Part shown: piece after piece, positions 13,926-21,846 of the stretch
Numbering within the stretch: the first letter of the stretch is position 1
How the letters are laid out: every line of letters begins with the position of its first letter
Virus record (IMG/VR): IMGVR_UViG_3300020442_004113
Location: 1 to 33,034 of that record
Length of the DNA: 33,034 nt
Reading direction: 5' to 3' (one strand)
Source: a virus
Position numbers and translations under genes: made by a program
The notes under the pieces: generated by a model
Seen by the model: the letters and a program-made list of their open reading frames with translations, nothing else
Databases searched by the model: none
What the model was told of the DNA's origin: nothing

Positions 13926-15018
13926 AGACCTAAAATTAATTTTGGATATTAGCACATATTGTAATGCCAAATGCCCTCAATGTTCACGTACAGACTCCAA
14001 GTCAGGTGGACTAAAAAGAGAGGATTTTGTACCACTGGTACATTGGTCATTACCTGAAATACAATTGGCATATCCTAAAGAACAATTAAAAGATGTTTTC
14101 TATATACAGTTGTGTCCCACATGGGGTGATGCAATGATGAATCCAGAAATTTATGAAATTACAAAATATTTTTTGGAAAATATGAAATCAGGATCTGGAT
14201 TTGAAATTGTTACAAATGGGTCTATGAGAGATGAGGATTTTTGGTTTGATTTTTCAGCTTTAGGAATTATTGCAAAAGCAAAAAACATGCGTTTTACGGT
14301 TATGTTTGATGTGGATGGAATTACTCAAGAAATGCATTCACATTATAGAAGAAACACAAATTTACAAAAAGTGCTTAATAATATGAAGGCATTTTCATCT
14401 TATCCTGTTAATATAACACGCACACAATCAGTAATATTTAAACATAATCAGGATTATACAGCAGAAATAAAAAAATTGGCACATGAATATGGTAGTCAAG
14501 ATCATTCATTTGTAAAAAGTTCTCGTTTTGAACTTGATGATAATGGTAATTACATGCCATGGGAATTTAAAAATGAAAATAATGAAACAGAATATTATGA
14601 GTGGGCTGATAAACCTTTTAAGGAACCATATATGTCACTTATACAAGATATGAATATCATACAAGAAAAAGTTGCATGTAAATGGTCAATTAACAATACA
14701 TTAAATATTAATTTTGATGGACAAGTATGGCCATGTTGTTATTTTGGTTCTGCTGATTATTCTGCACCCAGTACAAAGAGTAAATTTAATAGTCATGAAA
14801 TAATTCAAGAATACAATCTTAAAAAGTTACACTATAATGTTAAATTTACTCCGCTTAGGGATATAGTTAAATCATATTGGTATACAACCAGTCTACCGAC
14901 AACAATTGATAGTGAACCAATTCCGCAATGTTTAAGGCAATGTAGTACTCAAGTAAGACCTGCAGATAAATTGGAAATAAGATCTAAAAAAGGAGTGGGA
15001 AATGATACAGTTGCGTAA
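13906..15018 (+). CDS. Radical SAM protein with SPASM/twitch-like C-terminus
   Basis: 370 residues. C19-x3-C23-x2-C26 (STYCNAKCPQCSRT) is the canonical site for the 4Fe-4S cluster that cleaves S-adenosylmethionine. GDAMMNPEIYEI resembles the GGEP-type region, and the body fits a TIM-barrel layout. The C-terminal part has further cysteines, C258, C277-C278 (VWPCCYF), C342 and C346 (QCLRQC), a pattern like the auxiliary-cluster domain (SPASM or twitch) of enzymes that modify peptides or sugars. The start at 13906 places the Cys motif at a normal distance from the N-terminus. It overlaps both neighbours. Substrate is unknown; company with glycosyltransferases and an oxygenase points to glycan or peptide tailoring. 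Confidence 0.8.
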   Translation: MYTWKNKDLKLILDISTYCNAKCPQCSRTDSKSGGLKREDFVPLVHWSLPEIQLAYPKEQLKDVFYIQLCPTWGDAMMNPEIYEITKYFLENMKSGSGFEIVTNGSMRDEDFWFDFSALGIIAKAKNMRFTVMFDVDGITQEMHSHYRRNTNLQKVLNNMKAFSSYPVNITRTQSVIFKHNQDYTAEIKKLAHEYGSQDHSFVKSSRFELDDNGNYMPWEFKNENNETEYYEWADKPFKEPYMSLIQDMNIIQEKVACKWSINNTLNINFDGQVWPCCYFGSADYSAPSTKSKFNSHEIIQEYNLKKLHYNVKFTPLRDIVKSYWYTTSLPTTIDSEPIPQCLRQCSTQVRPADKLEIRSKKGVGNDTVA

Positions 15019-15961
15019 AGGAGAACTATATCCTTCAATACAAATAAAAGATGCAATTCCTAGATCTCTTATTGACAGTGTTGTAGAGGCAGCAAAGGAA
15101 TTTGAAAATGAATTTATTCAATATTTTCTTGATAAAAGTCTAGACGATTACAGGGTATATGAAATAGCTTTTTGGTTTACAGAAGATGATTTTCATATTA
15201 ATTCAGCAATATACTATACGCACACTGGAAAAACATGGAAACATCGTAAGGACGATGATTTAGAATTTGCAGTATTGGCTAAAGAATATGAAGAAAATTT
15301 TTCTGCGCTAAAGGAAGTCCGTTTACATCTATTGGATGTACTTAAAAAAAATAACAGACCTGGTAATGTAACTCAACTTACCTATTTTAATTTTGATACA
15401 GGATTTCCAGCACATACAGATTCACTGGATGTAAAAAATAAATATGCACCAAGGCCTGAAACATGGGATATTCCAAAGGAGCAATATTGGCCAAATCCTA
15501 ATTATGATAATGTGCAGCAAGGTTTAATTAATCTTAATGCCCCTGCTACAAATGGTACTGTAATGTTTGACCAATGGTATCCATGGTCAGTATATTATGA
15601 ATACGATATAAAACTTGAAGATGCAGACACCGCTAAATTTTCATCATTATACAAAGGTAAAAAATATATTTACTTTTTTAAAGATGAAGAGCCTTACAGA
15701 TTTGGAGAGAAAATTAGAAATTTTACTGGTAATGAATTTCCAGAACAAGATTATAAAGATATACTACAATATTGTGACGGCGAAGAAATACGCAGAAATC
15801 AAGTTGACGGTTTATCACTTGAAAAAATGTTATTCTTTGATACACCCGGTACAGTAACATCTTGGGATACACGTAGATTCCATATGCCAATTCCATTTAA
15901 AAGAAAAATGAACGATAATAGAATGACATTACAATATTTTGCAGAGGAATTATGCGAGTAA
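15002..15961 (+). CDS. 2-oxoglutarate/Fe(II)-dependent oxygenase-like protein
   Basis: 319 residues. H138-T-D140 (FPAHTDSLD) and the distal H294 (TRRFHMPIPF) form the 2-His-1-carboxylate iron site, and R307 (NDNRMTLQYF), 13 residues after the distal His, fits the 2-oxoglutarate-binding position. GLINLNAPATNGTVMFD is the usual strand between. This is the layout of prolyl-hydroxylase-like and related dioxygenases, several of which occur in marine phages. AGGAG lies 6 bases before the ATG, the best ribosome site in the cassette. It overlaps the radical SAM gene by 17 bases and the next gene by 10. It probably hydroxylates a peptide, sugar or small molecule; which one cannot be told. Confidence 0.72.
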   Translation: MIQLRKGELYPSIQIKDAIPRSLIDSVVEAAKEFENEFIQYFLDKSLDDYRVYEIAFWFTEDDFHINSAIYYTHTGKTWKHRKDDDLEFAVLAKEYEENFSALKEVRLHLLDVLKKNNRPGNVTQLTYFNFDTGFPAHTDSLDVKNKYAPRPETWDIPKEQYWPNPNYDNVQQGLINLNAPATNGTVMFDQWYPWSVYYEYDIKLEDADTAKFSSLYKGKKYIYFFKDEEPYRFGEKIRNFTGNEFPEQDYKDILQYCDGEEIRRNQVDGLSLEKMLFFDTPGTVTSWDTRRFHMPIPFKRKMNDNRMTLQYFAEELCE

Positions 15962-16533
15962 TATGTGTTAATACTGGAGACAAATATGATCACTGGTATG
16001 TTGAAAATTTAAAATATATGATAGATGAATACTCTGGTTTAAAGTATGATTCATTTGAAATTATTGATTGGGAAATATATGGAGGTGTTTATGATAAATT
16101 ACAAATGTTTAGTAGATTTAAAGATGGCCAGAATATTTACTTTGATTTAGATGTTTTAATAAAAGGTGATTGCAATAAATTTCTAAAAAAGGAATTTACC
16201 GTATGTTATGCCTGGTGGAGAGATGCATGGCACACACCCTTAAATTCATCTATTATATCTTGGTATGGAGATGTATCACACATACATGATTATTTTGTAG
16301 AACAATTGGATTATCATCTTTTAAAATATCATTTAGGTATTGATCAATATCTATATGAAATTTATAACCCTAAAACATATAGAATCTGGCTAGATCCTCA
16401 TACAACTCGTTATGATTACTGTTCTTTTCAAACAGTAACAGACGAACAAGATTATGACGTTTATTTATTTAATCAGAGGTATGAATGTATGAAAACTACG
16501 CAGTGGTGCCAACGGTACTTTCTACAATCTTAA
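15952..16533 (+). CDS. Small GT-A glycosyltransferase-like protein
   Basis: 193 residues. NIYFDLDVLIKGD has D65-L-D67 in the place of a GT-A DxD motif, and the start MRVICVNTGDKYDHWYVENL followed by GGVYDKLQMFSRF fits the donor-binding fold. It is short for a full glycosyltransferase and differs in sequence from the two copies upstream. An AGAGGA site precedes the ATG, which overlaps the oxygenase gene by 10 bases. Its 3' end overlaps the opposing gene tail to tail by 38 bases, so the last 12 codons are fixed by both frames. Activity is inferred from the motif only. Confidence 0.65.
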   Translation: MRVICVNTGDKYDHWYVENLKYMIDEYSGLKYDSFEIIDWEIYGGVYDKLQMFSRFKDGQNIYFDLDVLIKGDCNKFLKKEFTVCYAWWRDAWHTPLNSSIISWYGDVSHIHDYFVEQLDYHLLKYHLGIDQYLYEIYNPKTYRIWLDPHTTRYDYCSFQTVTDEQDYDVYLFNQRYECMKTTQWCQRYFLQS

Positions 16534-17002
16534 TTGAGATTTTTAATGCCTCTAAAATTGTAGTTGATTTTCTTAAACTTGCCTTTAAATTTTTATCTTT
16601 ACATTCTCTAATTTGTGGGACTTCAAATAATTGGATTTTTAAAATAAAAAGTTTTTCCTTATCCTTTTCTGGATCAAAAGGTTCAAAAAAAGCCTTGGCA
16701 AGTGCTTTATAAATGTCAGTATTTACTGCATCAATATCATATATTAAGCCACGTTCCTTAGCAACTTCTATAACTTGATTTTTAAATCCAGCATCTAATT
16801 GTTTTAAATATTGCCAAGTATTTTCGTGTAATTGATCAATTGATATGTCTTTTAATAGTGCTTCCCACTTAGGATTACCTTCTTCAGCAACAATGTGTTC
16901 AATCCATTCTGATTCTTGGTCTGGAGTTTCACGAACAATTCCTACAACAGTTCTTTCATTGTTTGTAAAATATGCTGTGATAAAATCTTTTTCCATAATC
17001 AT
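16496..17002 (-). CDS. Conserved-looking acidic helical protein, unknown function
   Basis: 168 residues from the first ATG, but the second ATG at 16996 (MEKDFITAYFTNN) is the likelier start: GGAG is 2 bases from the first and 8 from the second. It is mostly helical and charged, with an ERGLIYDIDAVNTDIYKALA segment and a KEKLFILKIQLFEVPQIREC segment. It looks like a family I associate with structural regions of marine T4-like phages, without known function. It closes the minus-strand run before the inserted cassette and overlaps the last plus-strand gene by 38 bases. No catalytic motif is visible. Confidence 0.65.
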   Translation of the reverse strand: MIMEKDFITAYFTNNERTVVGIVRETPDQESEWIEHIVAEEGNPKWEALLKDISIDQLHENTWQYLKQLDAGFKNQVIEVAKERGLIYDIDAVNTDIYKALAKAFFEPFDPEKDKEKLFILKIQLFEVPQIRECKDKNLKASLRKSTTILEALKISIKIVESTVGTTA

Positions 17003-17009
17003 TACTCCG

Positions 17010-18188
17010 TTATATAAATTGGTTTTCCGTATATGCCTTCAAGCCATATGTGTTTCCTGTTACATATGTTCCATTTGGAAAATCTTGTGTTCTATAATCA
17101 TCACCAGTATATTGTGTATTTACTGTTGTTTGTCCTGATGATATTTCATTAATAATTGAAGAACCTACTGTAACTGGTGTTCCAAATGATTGTGTAACAC
17201 CAACTTCTTCTATATACCAAACCAGTTTACCTGAACTACCACCTAATGAATTTGTATAACCATTTGCTGCAATGGATTGTGCAGCTTGTTCAAAATATTG
17301 TTGCATACCAGCCAAACCCCATTCTTGTAGTGAACCATCGGTATTTGCATATACCAAATTTTTAGGTGTATCTACTGTGGTTGGTGTATTCATTTCATAT
17401 AAATTCCATTGATTAGCAGTATTAATTGCAACTGGTCTGTCCAAAGTAGTATCACCTGCAGTACCGGCGCCTCCCGGACCACTATAACCACTTACACCTA
17501 CACTTACAGTATCTTCAAATACTCTACCAAGATCAGTAAATCCAGCAGCGTCATCATGGTTGGTAGTAGGAATTTGATCTTGTCTGAATATAGCATATCC
17601 ACCAATTCTTCCTACAGTCATTGCAGGGCCAGTATCATTTGTGTTTACAAAATGTGCAGATGATCCACCGACCTCTCTAATTGCTTCTGCAATTAATTCC
17701 CAAACCTCTATTTGTGAATATTCCCTAATTTTATATACACCGCCAGAATATTCAACTCTTATTGGAAAACTCCTACCAGGACAAAAATCAAAAATGGACG
17801 GTAAGGCAATAGAGGTATCATATGTAAGATCTATTTTTTGCCATGTTGTAGTAACCGTAGTTGTATTTGGAGCACCTGGAAATGAACTTACATTAGTTGC
17901 GTCTGCCCCGGCCACCAAACGTGTATCATACATTGGAGTTAAATTACCTGTATTTCCTGAATTGTATGAAAGTGTTACAGTTTTATTTCTTGCCCAAAGG
18001 TAACGAATCCATTTTTTAAATGCTCTAAATTCTGCTGTAGTCATTTCCCTTAAGCCGTGTGCACCACCTTTGGTATTTAATCCATAAAAATCAAAATTTG
18101 TAAGGGTAGCGCCAGTGTCTTTAAGAAAAACATCTCTGTGATCAACAACAAGAGGCCTATGAGCAGAGTAGGGAGTTGTGCGTGTCAT
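17010..18188 (-). CDS. Virion structural protein of unknown role
   Basis: 392 residues. The N-terminal part (HRPLVVDHRDVFLKDT ... LREMTTAEFRAFKKWIRYLW) is followed by a beta-rich, Gly/Thr-rich body with no membrane segment or catalytic motif. AGMQQYFEQAAQSIAANGYT and KLVWYIEEVG lie in the C-terminal third. The ATG overlaps the stop of the preceding gene as TAATG. Between the paired adaptor-like proteins and the small acidic protein, it probably belongs to the baseplate or a fibre-attachment collar. I do not recognise a T4 counterpart. Confidence 0.65.
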   Translation of the reverse strand: MTRTTPYSAHRPLVVDHRDVFLKDTGATLTNFDFYGLNTKGGAHGLREMTTAEFRAFKKWIRYLWARNKTVTLSYNSGNTGNLTPMYDTRLVAGADATNVSSFPGAPNTTTVTTTWQKIDLTYDTSIALPSIFDFCPGRSFPIRVEYSGGVYKIREYSQIEVWELIAEAIREVGGSSAHFVNTNDTGPAMTVGRIGGYAIFRQDQIPTTNHDDAAGFTDLGRVFEDTVSVGVSGYSGPGGAGTAGDTTLDRPVAINTANQWNLYEMNTPTTVDTPKNLVYANTDGSLQEWGLAGMQQYFEQAAQSIAANGYTNSLGGSSGKLVWYIEEVGVTQSFGTPVTVGSSIINEISSGQTTVNTQYTGDDYRTQDFPNGTYVTGNTYGLKAYTENQFI

Positions 18189-18847
18189 TAAGGAACTCGT
18201 ATATCACTATCTGTTGACAGAACATATCCACCCAACAGTACGGTACCTACAGAATCCTTAATACTGAAAGGAAATACATGAGAAAATTCTTGTCCACCAA
18301 AACCTAATTTATTATTTAATGTTAAATTTTGCACAGTTGCATTAGTAAAAATTGCACTATCTGTTGCAGTTAAATTACCAAATTTTGCACTATCAAAATC
18401 TATGAAATTACCGGAAAGGTATTTAATACGTGCACTGTCATATTCTATTGTTTTACCAGTCAGAAAAGCAATTTCTGCACTTTCAATATGTGCAGTAGTA
18501 TAATCTAATTGGTGACCCCTTAAAATATGAGTAAATGCAGAATCAATATCTGCACTTTCTGCATAAAGAAAGTTTGCCCTAATTCTATTAATTACTGCAC
18601 TATCAGCAATAAGTGTACTGACATTTAAAATACCACCTGAATCAAATATTGCTCTAGCCGCACTATCAATTTTTCTATGAAGAAAATTTAAGGCAGAAAC
18701 AAAGTTTGAATCAGCCTTACCATATCTGTTTGATTCAAATGCAGAATCAAGTAGATCCAAATCACCAAAATTATCTGATAGTTGATTGTTCTTGGCAATC
18801 CATGTGCCGATAGAATTAGATGTTTGTATTTGTATTCTACGTGTCAT
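18188..18847 (-). CDS. Asp-Ser-Ala-rich beta-helix-like adaptor protein
   Basis: 219 residues. The start RRIQIQTSNSIGTWIAKNNQ, with NFGDLDLLDSAF, resembles the start of the 396-residue neighbour. The middle repeats about every 18-20 residues in the form [IY]-x-SA-x-[IF]-x-x-L-x-G-x-x-[IL]-[DE], as a short beta-helix would (for example IEYDSARIKYLSGNFIDFDS). The end FPFSIKDSVGTVLLGGYVLS matches the neighbour's PFSISDSNDDIILGGFLIS. The pair are therefore paralogs with common ends and different middles. A late promoter box lies 17 bases before the ATG. Role is inferred as a baseplate or fibre adaptor. Confidence 0.65.
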   Translation of the reverse strand: MTRRIQIQTSNSIGTWIAKNNQLSDNFGDLDLLDSAFESNRYGKADSNFVSALNFLHRKIDSAARAIFDSGGILNVSTLIADSAVINRIRANFLYAESADIDSAFTHILRGHQLDYTTAHIESAEIAFLTGKTIEYDSARIKYLSGNFIDFDSAKFGNLTATDSAIFTNATVQNLTLNNKLGFGGQEFSHVFPFSIKDSVGTVLLGGYVLSTDSDIRVP

Positions 18848-18864
18848 ATCCTAATCTCTCGTAC

Positions 18865-18872
18865 TATTTATA
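18865..18872 (-). promoter_or_regulatory. T4-type late promoter box overlapping a stop codon
   Basis: An exact TATAAATA on the minus strand contains the TAA that ends the 396-residue gene and lies 17 bases before the next ATG. Confidence 0.7.
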
Positions 18873-20058
18873 CCAACCTATTATCACTATCATATTGACT
18901 TATTAAAAATCCACCAAGTATAATATCATCGTTTGAATCTGAAATACTAAAAGGACTCACAAAGGAAAATCCTGAATCAAGTCTATCGTGAAAAGTTGTT
19001 CTGACTGCTGAATCAATATTAATATTTGGTGCAGAAGGAAATCCTGGTCTAAAATCTTTTATGGAATCATAACTGGAATCAACATCAATAAATAATGTAC
19101 TAATACCAAATGCTGAATCAGTAGAATCAAATGTTATATTAGGTAAATTAATTGAGTCAACTGTTATTTTTCTAAATAAACCACTATCATAATCCAATGT
19201 AAGTGCATATGAACTATCCAGTGAATCTGGAGCAATTACATTAATTGTACTAATACCAGATTTTCCAGGGCCTGCTGAATCTCCATTAATTACTAATGTT
19301 GCAGAATCAAATGTATATCCATTTGGAAATCCAGGTTTACGTGGACGTGGAAATGGAAATACTCCTCTAGGTCCATGTAATGTTCCGATATATGCACTAT
19401 CTCGTACCGTAAATCCAAAATTAAATAACGGTACAAAATTGCCTATGCTATCCGTACTATCATTAAAGAAGGTTCTGAAACCGCTATCGGTTGTAAACCA
19501 TTTACCAATGTCCATGTGTGGCCCAGAAAATCTGGTAATATAACCGCTATCAATTGTAATACCAGTATTGAATATAGGACCACCTTGAAATGATGGTGCA
19601 TAAAAATCACTATCAAGACTATCTCTTAATACAGTTGCTGATTGGCTATCTAAATCAGAATCAATTGGAATAAATAATTTGGCTACTTTTAAACTTTTAA
19701 TTACTGCACTATCAGCAACTAAAACCTTATTCATTTTTATAGCGCCAATATTTGTAATTCCTCTGGCACCAGCACTATCATTACTATCCAGTGGTATAAA
19801 ACCATTAACTGCTAAGTCAATTGCATCCGCTTCTTGAAATAACCACTCAAGTGCAGCAACTGCTGATTGATCCGCAAGCCCACCATTTTCAATATATTCG
19901 TTTTCTTTGAAACCGCCGATAAACGATTTTTGTGGATTTAAATAACCAGAACCATGCAAGTCATCTAAATCGCCAAGATAACTAGTTGACATGGTATTGA
20001 TTTTATTAATCGTGGCAACTAGCGTATTACTTGTATTGAATATTACCTTACGCGCCAT
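18868..20058 (-). CDS. Asp-Ser-rich adaptor-like structural protein
   Basis: 396 residues. The start ARKVIFNTSNTLVATINKIN, with STSYLGDLDDL, and the end FSISDSNDDIILGGFLIS are shared with the 219-residue protein downstream; the middle is longer and rich in DSD, DSAY and DST steps, with a Pro-rich FPFPRPRKPGFPNGY stretch. It is beta-rich, with no signal or membrane segment. It overlaps the small coiled-coil gene upstream by 11 bases. The two paralogs likely occupy related sites on the baseplate or fibre base. Assignment rests on the shared ends and position; no T4 homolog is recognised with confidence. Confidence 0.62.
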   Translation of the reverse strand: MARKVIFNTSNTLVATINKINTMSTSYLGDLDDLHGSGYLNPQKSFIGGFKENEYIENGGLADQSAVAALEWLFQEADAIDLAVNGFIPLDSNDSAGARGITNIGAIKMNKVLVADSAVIKSLKVAKLFIPIDSDLDSQSATVLRDSLDSDFYAPSFQGGPIFNTGITIDSGYITRFSGPHMDIGKWFTTDSGFRTFFNDSTDSIGNFVPLFNFGFTVRDSAYIGTLHGPRGVFPFPRPRKPGFPNGYTFDSATLVINGDSAGPGKSGISTINVIAPDSLDSSYALTLDYDSGLFRKITVDSINLPNITFDSTDSAFGISTLFIDVDSSYDSIKDFRPGFPSAPNINIDSAVRTTFHDRLDSGFSFVSPFSISDSNDDIILGGFLISQYDSDNRLV

Positions 20059-20257
20059 TGAGTTTTTCCACGATTTGAGAAAGCATAGATTTTATATCAT
20101 TAACATCTCTTTTGAGATCATCAATTTCTTTATTTTGGTTTCTTCTAGCTTTTTTAATTAACTTTGCTTGTTTTACTTTTTCAGAGTCAGTATTTAAAAT
20201 GGCATGTGTTTTATTATCCTTTACTAAACCACTACCAACCTTTGAATATCTTTCCAT
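20048..20257 (-). CDS. Small coiled-coil protein
   Basis: 69 residues. The first half is short and polar (ERYSKVGSGLVKDNKTHAIL, then NTDSEKVKQAK); the second half has heptads of a coiled coil (EIDDLKRDVNDIKSMLSQIV). Small proteins of this layout are frequent in structural regions of marine T4-like phages. It starts 2 bases after the 525-residue gene and overlaps the next by 11 bases, so it is likely co-translated. Function is unknown; a scaffold or bundle-forming connector is plausible. Confidence 0.6.
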   Translation of the reverse strand: MERYSKVGSGLVKDNKTHAILNTDSEKVKQAKLIKKARRNQNKEIDDLKRDVNDIKSMLSQIVEKLNGA

Positions 20258-20259
20258 AA

Positions 20260-21837
20260 TTAAACGCTCAATGCAATAACTCTTAAATCCTTAAATACTG
20301 GTATCTTTACACGATCAGTGGATCTCATTACAATTTTTACCTGGAATTGTGTAAATTCCTTAAGGTCGCCACCTAAACCTCCAGCCAAATATTCGTATTC
20401 TCTAAATGTCGAATAATCTTCATCTGTTGGATTATTACTACTGGTAGGTATGAGTACATAATCCACATCTCTAAGATCAATACCCTCTTCAGCAGTTCTA
20501 ATATATACGTCAAAATTTGCCCCGGCCGGTCTATTTGCAGAGAATAAAATTTTCAAACCTACTGCAGGTTCAACCAATTCTATTAATCTTGTAATGTGTT
20601 TTGCTGCAGCTGAACCTCCACGGGCATTTGTTTCATTTACAAAATTTATTGGAACATTAAATCCTACAGTTGCAGCGGAATCCTGATTATCAATTAATAC
20701 GTCAACCAATGTAACGGATGATCTTTGTAAATCAAGCATTGGTGAAACTTTACTGTCGTCTGTATTAATTAAAAATTTTTGTTCAAATGATTTAACACCT
20801 GCACCAAGTTCGGAAGTTTCAATTGCATCATTCATTACAACAAAAGGTTTTCTTTCCACAATAGTTTCGTGAATTCCAGCCTCTAAGTAATTTGGTTCTT
20901 GTACATATGGTGTTTCAGTTCCAGCAAATGATTTACCTCTGACTGGTTTATACGATGGATAGCATGCAGTATTATCTGGTTTTAATATTTGACTATTGTT
21001 ATAATACACACCAAATGGAATATTTTTGGTAACTAAACATCCATTTCCACCACCAATTGCATCACTATCTGCAGACGAATCTGCAGTAATATTATACCCA
21101 GACCAATCAACTGCAGATATTGTTTTTGCAGCACCCATAATACTTGTTGTTTTAATACCACCAATTGTTTGTGCTGAATCTAATCCTCTTATTGTAACTG
21201 GATCATTTACAACAAATCCATGTCCAGTATCATATATTCTTACTGTATCACTTCCTGAGGTTGTTTGTATTGGATTTGATTTTAATAATTTTTGTGGTAA
21301 GGATCCATTTTTAAGAACAATTTCACCATTGACAAGGCTATCAAATTCTGCCCTGTATATTTTAAATGTTAAATCTTGATCCTGTGATGCCGTAAACGTA
21401 CCACCATTGGCTGAATAGAAAAGTGATCCAAGAGCCGGATTACGTGCAACACGACCAGCGGTTGTACCTATTTCAAACTCATCGATTTGTGCAATATATA
21501 TTTCATACTCGTCACTATTAGTAATAACCACTATTGCATAATCGTGTGATCCTATAAGATATAACGGTTCTTCAAATTCAAAACTAGTTGCTGCAGTGGC
21601 ATCTGCAGATATATTAACATTAGAACCATTTACGTAAACCGTTGATTGTGGTATAATTTCTGAAGTAGAAGGAAATCCATTTACCATTGGTCTAATTTGA
21701 AGACAAACTGGAGAGGTTGTTACCCGCGATTTAAAAAACAAATCAACCTTCGTAAGATAAATACCATTGGTATCCTCTACAAAAAAAGATTGTGCAATTG
21801 GATTTCTGTTTATTTGATATCCTAGCGAAGTTGCCAT
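20260..21837 (-). CDS. Large virion structural protein
   Basis: 525 residues. The start GYQINRNPIAQSFFVEDTNG, followed by YLTKVDLFFKSR and LQIRPMVNGFPSTSEIIPQS, is a pattern I associate with a conserved baseplate-region protein of marine T4-like phages. The body is beta-rich; the C-terminus (YEYLAGGLGGDLKEFTQFQV then STDRVKIPVFKDLRVIAL) looks like a closing sandwich domain. No enzyme motif or membrane segment is visible. AGAGGA lies before the ATG. It follows the Hint-bearing protein and the GNAT gene, and probably assembles beside the former on the baseplate periphery. The T4 counterpart is unclear. Confidence 0.68.
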   Translation of the reverse strand: MATSLGYQINRNPIAQSFFVEDTNGIYLTKVDLFFKSRVTTSPVCLQIRPMVNGFPSTSEIIPQSTVYVNGSNVNISADATAATSFEFEEPLYLIGSHDYAIVVITNSDEYEIYIAQIDEFEIGTTAGRVARNPALGSLFYSANGGTFTASQDQDLTFKIYRAEFDSLVNGEIVLKNGSLPQKLLKSNPIQTTSGSDTVRIYDTGHGFVVNDPVTIRGLDSAQTIGGIKTTSIMGAAKTISAVDWSGYNITADSSADSDAIGGGNGCLVTKNIPFGVYYNNSQILKPDNTACYPSYKPVRGKSFAGTETPYVQEPNYLEAGIHETIVERKPFVVMNDAIETSELGAGVKSFEQKFLINTDDSKVSPMLDLQRSSVTLVDVLIDNQDSAATVGFNVPINFVNETNARGGSAAAKHITRLIELVEPAVGLKILFSANRPAGANFDVYIRTAEEGIDLRDVDYVLIPTSSNNPTDEDYSTFREYEYLAGGLGGDLKEFTQFQVKIVMRSTDRVKIPVFKDLRVIALSV

Positions 21838-21846
21838 ATCATTCCT

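Larger units (their letters stand above)
11716..16533. other. Inserted modification cassette in the structural cluster
   Basis: Five plus-strand genes (12266-16533) and one divergent minus-strand gene interrupt a cluster otherwise wholly on the minus strand. The cassette is strongly AT-rich in places: 12481-12540 has 11 G/C in 60 bases and 12541-12600 has 9, by hand count. Its five plus genes overlap one another by 10-20 bases. No transposase, integrase or flanking repeat is visible, so the mechanism of arrival is unknown. Confidence 0.7.

Noticed and set aside
15799-15993. Minus-strand frame of 64 residues over the oxygenase 3' end
   Set aside because: It is opposite the conserved distal His and Arg region of the oxygenase and has no ribosome site or recognisable feature.
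11716-16533. The cassette as a transposon or homing element
   Set aside because: No transposase, integrase or homing endonuclease is encoded, and I saw no inverted or direct repeats at its borders.
16480-16540. A bidirectional terminator between the converging genes
   Set aside because: No stem-loop with a following T run was found; both genes simply overlap.
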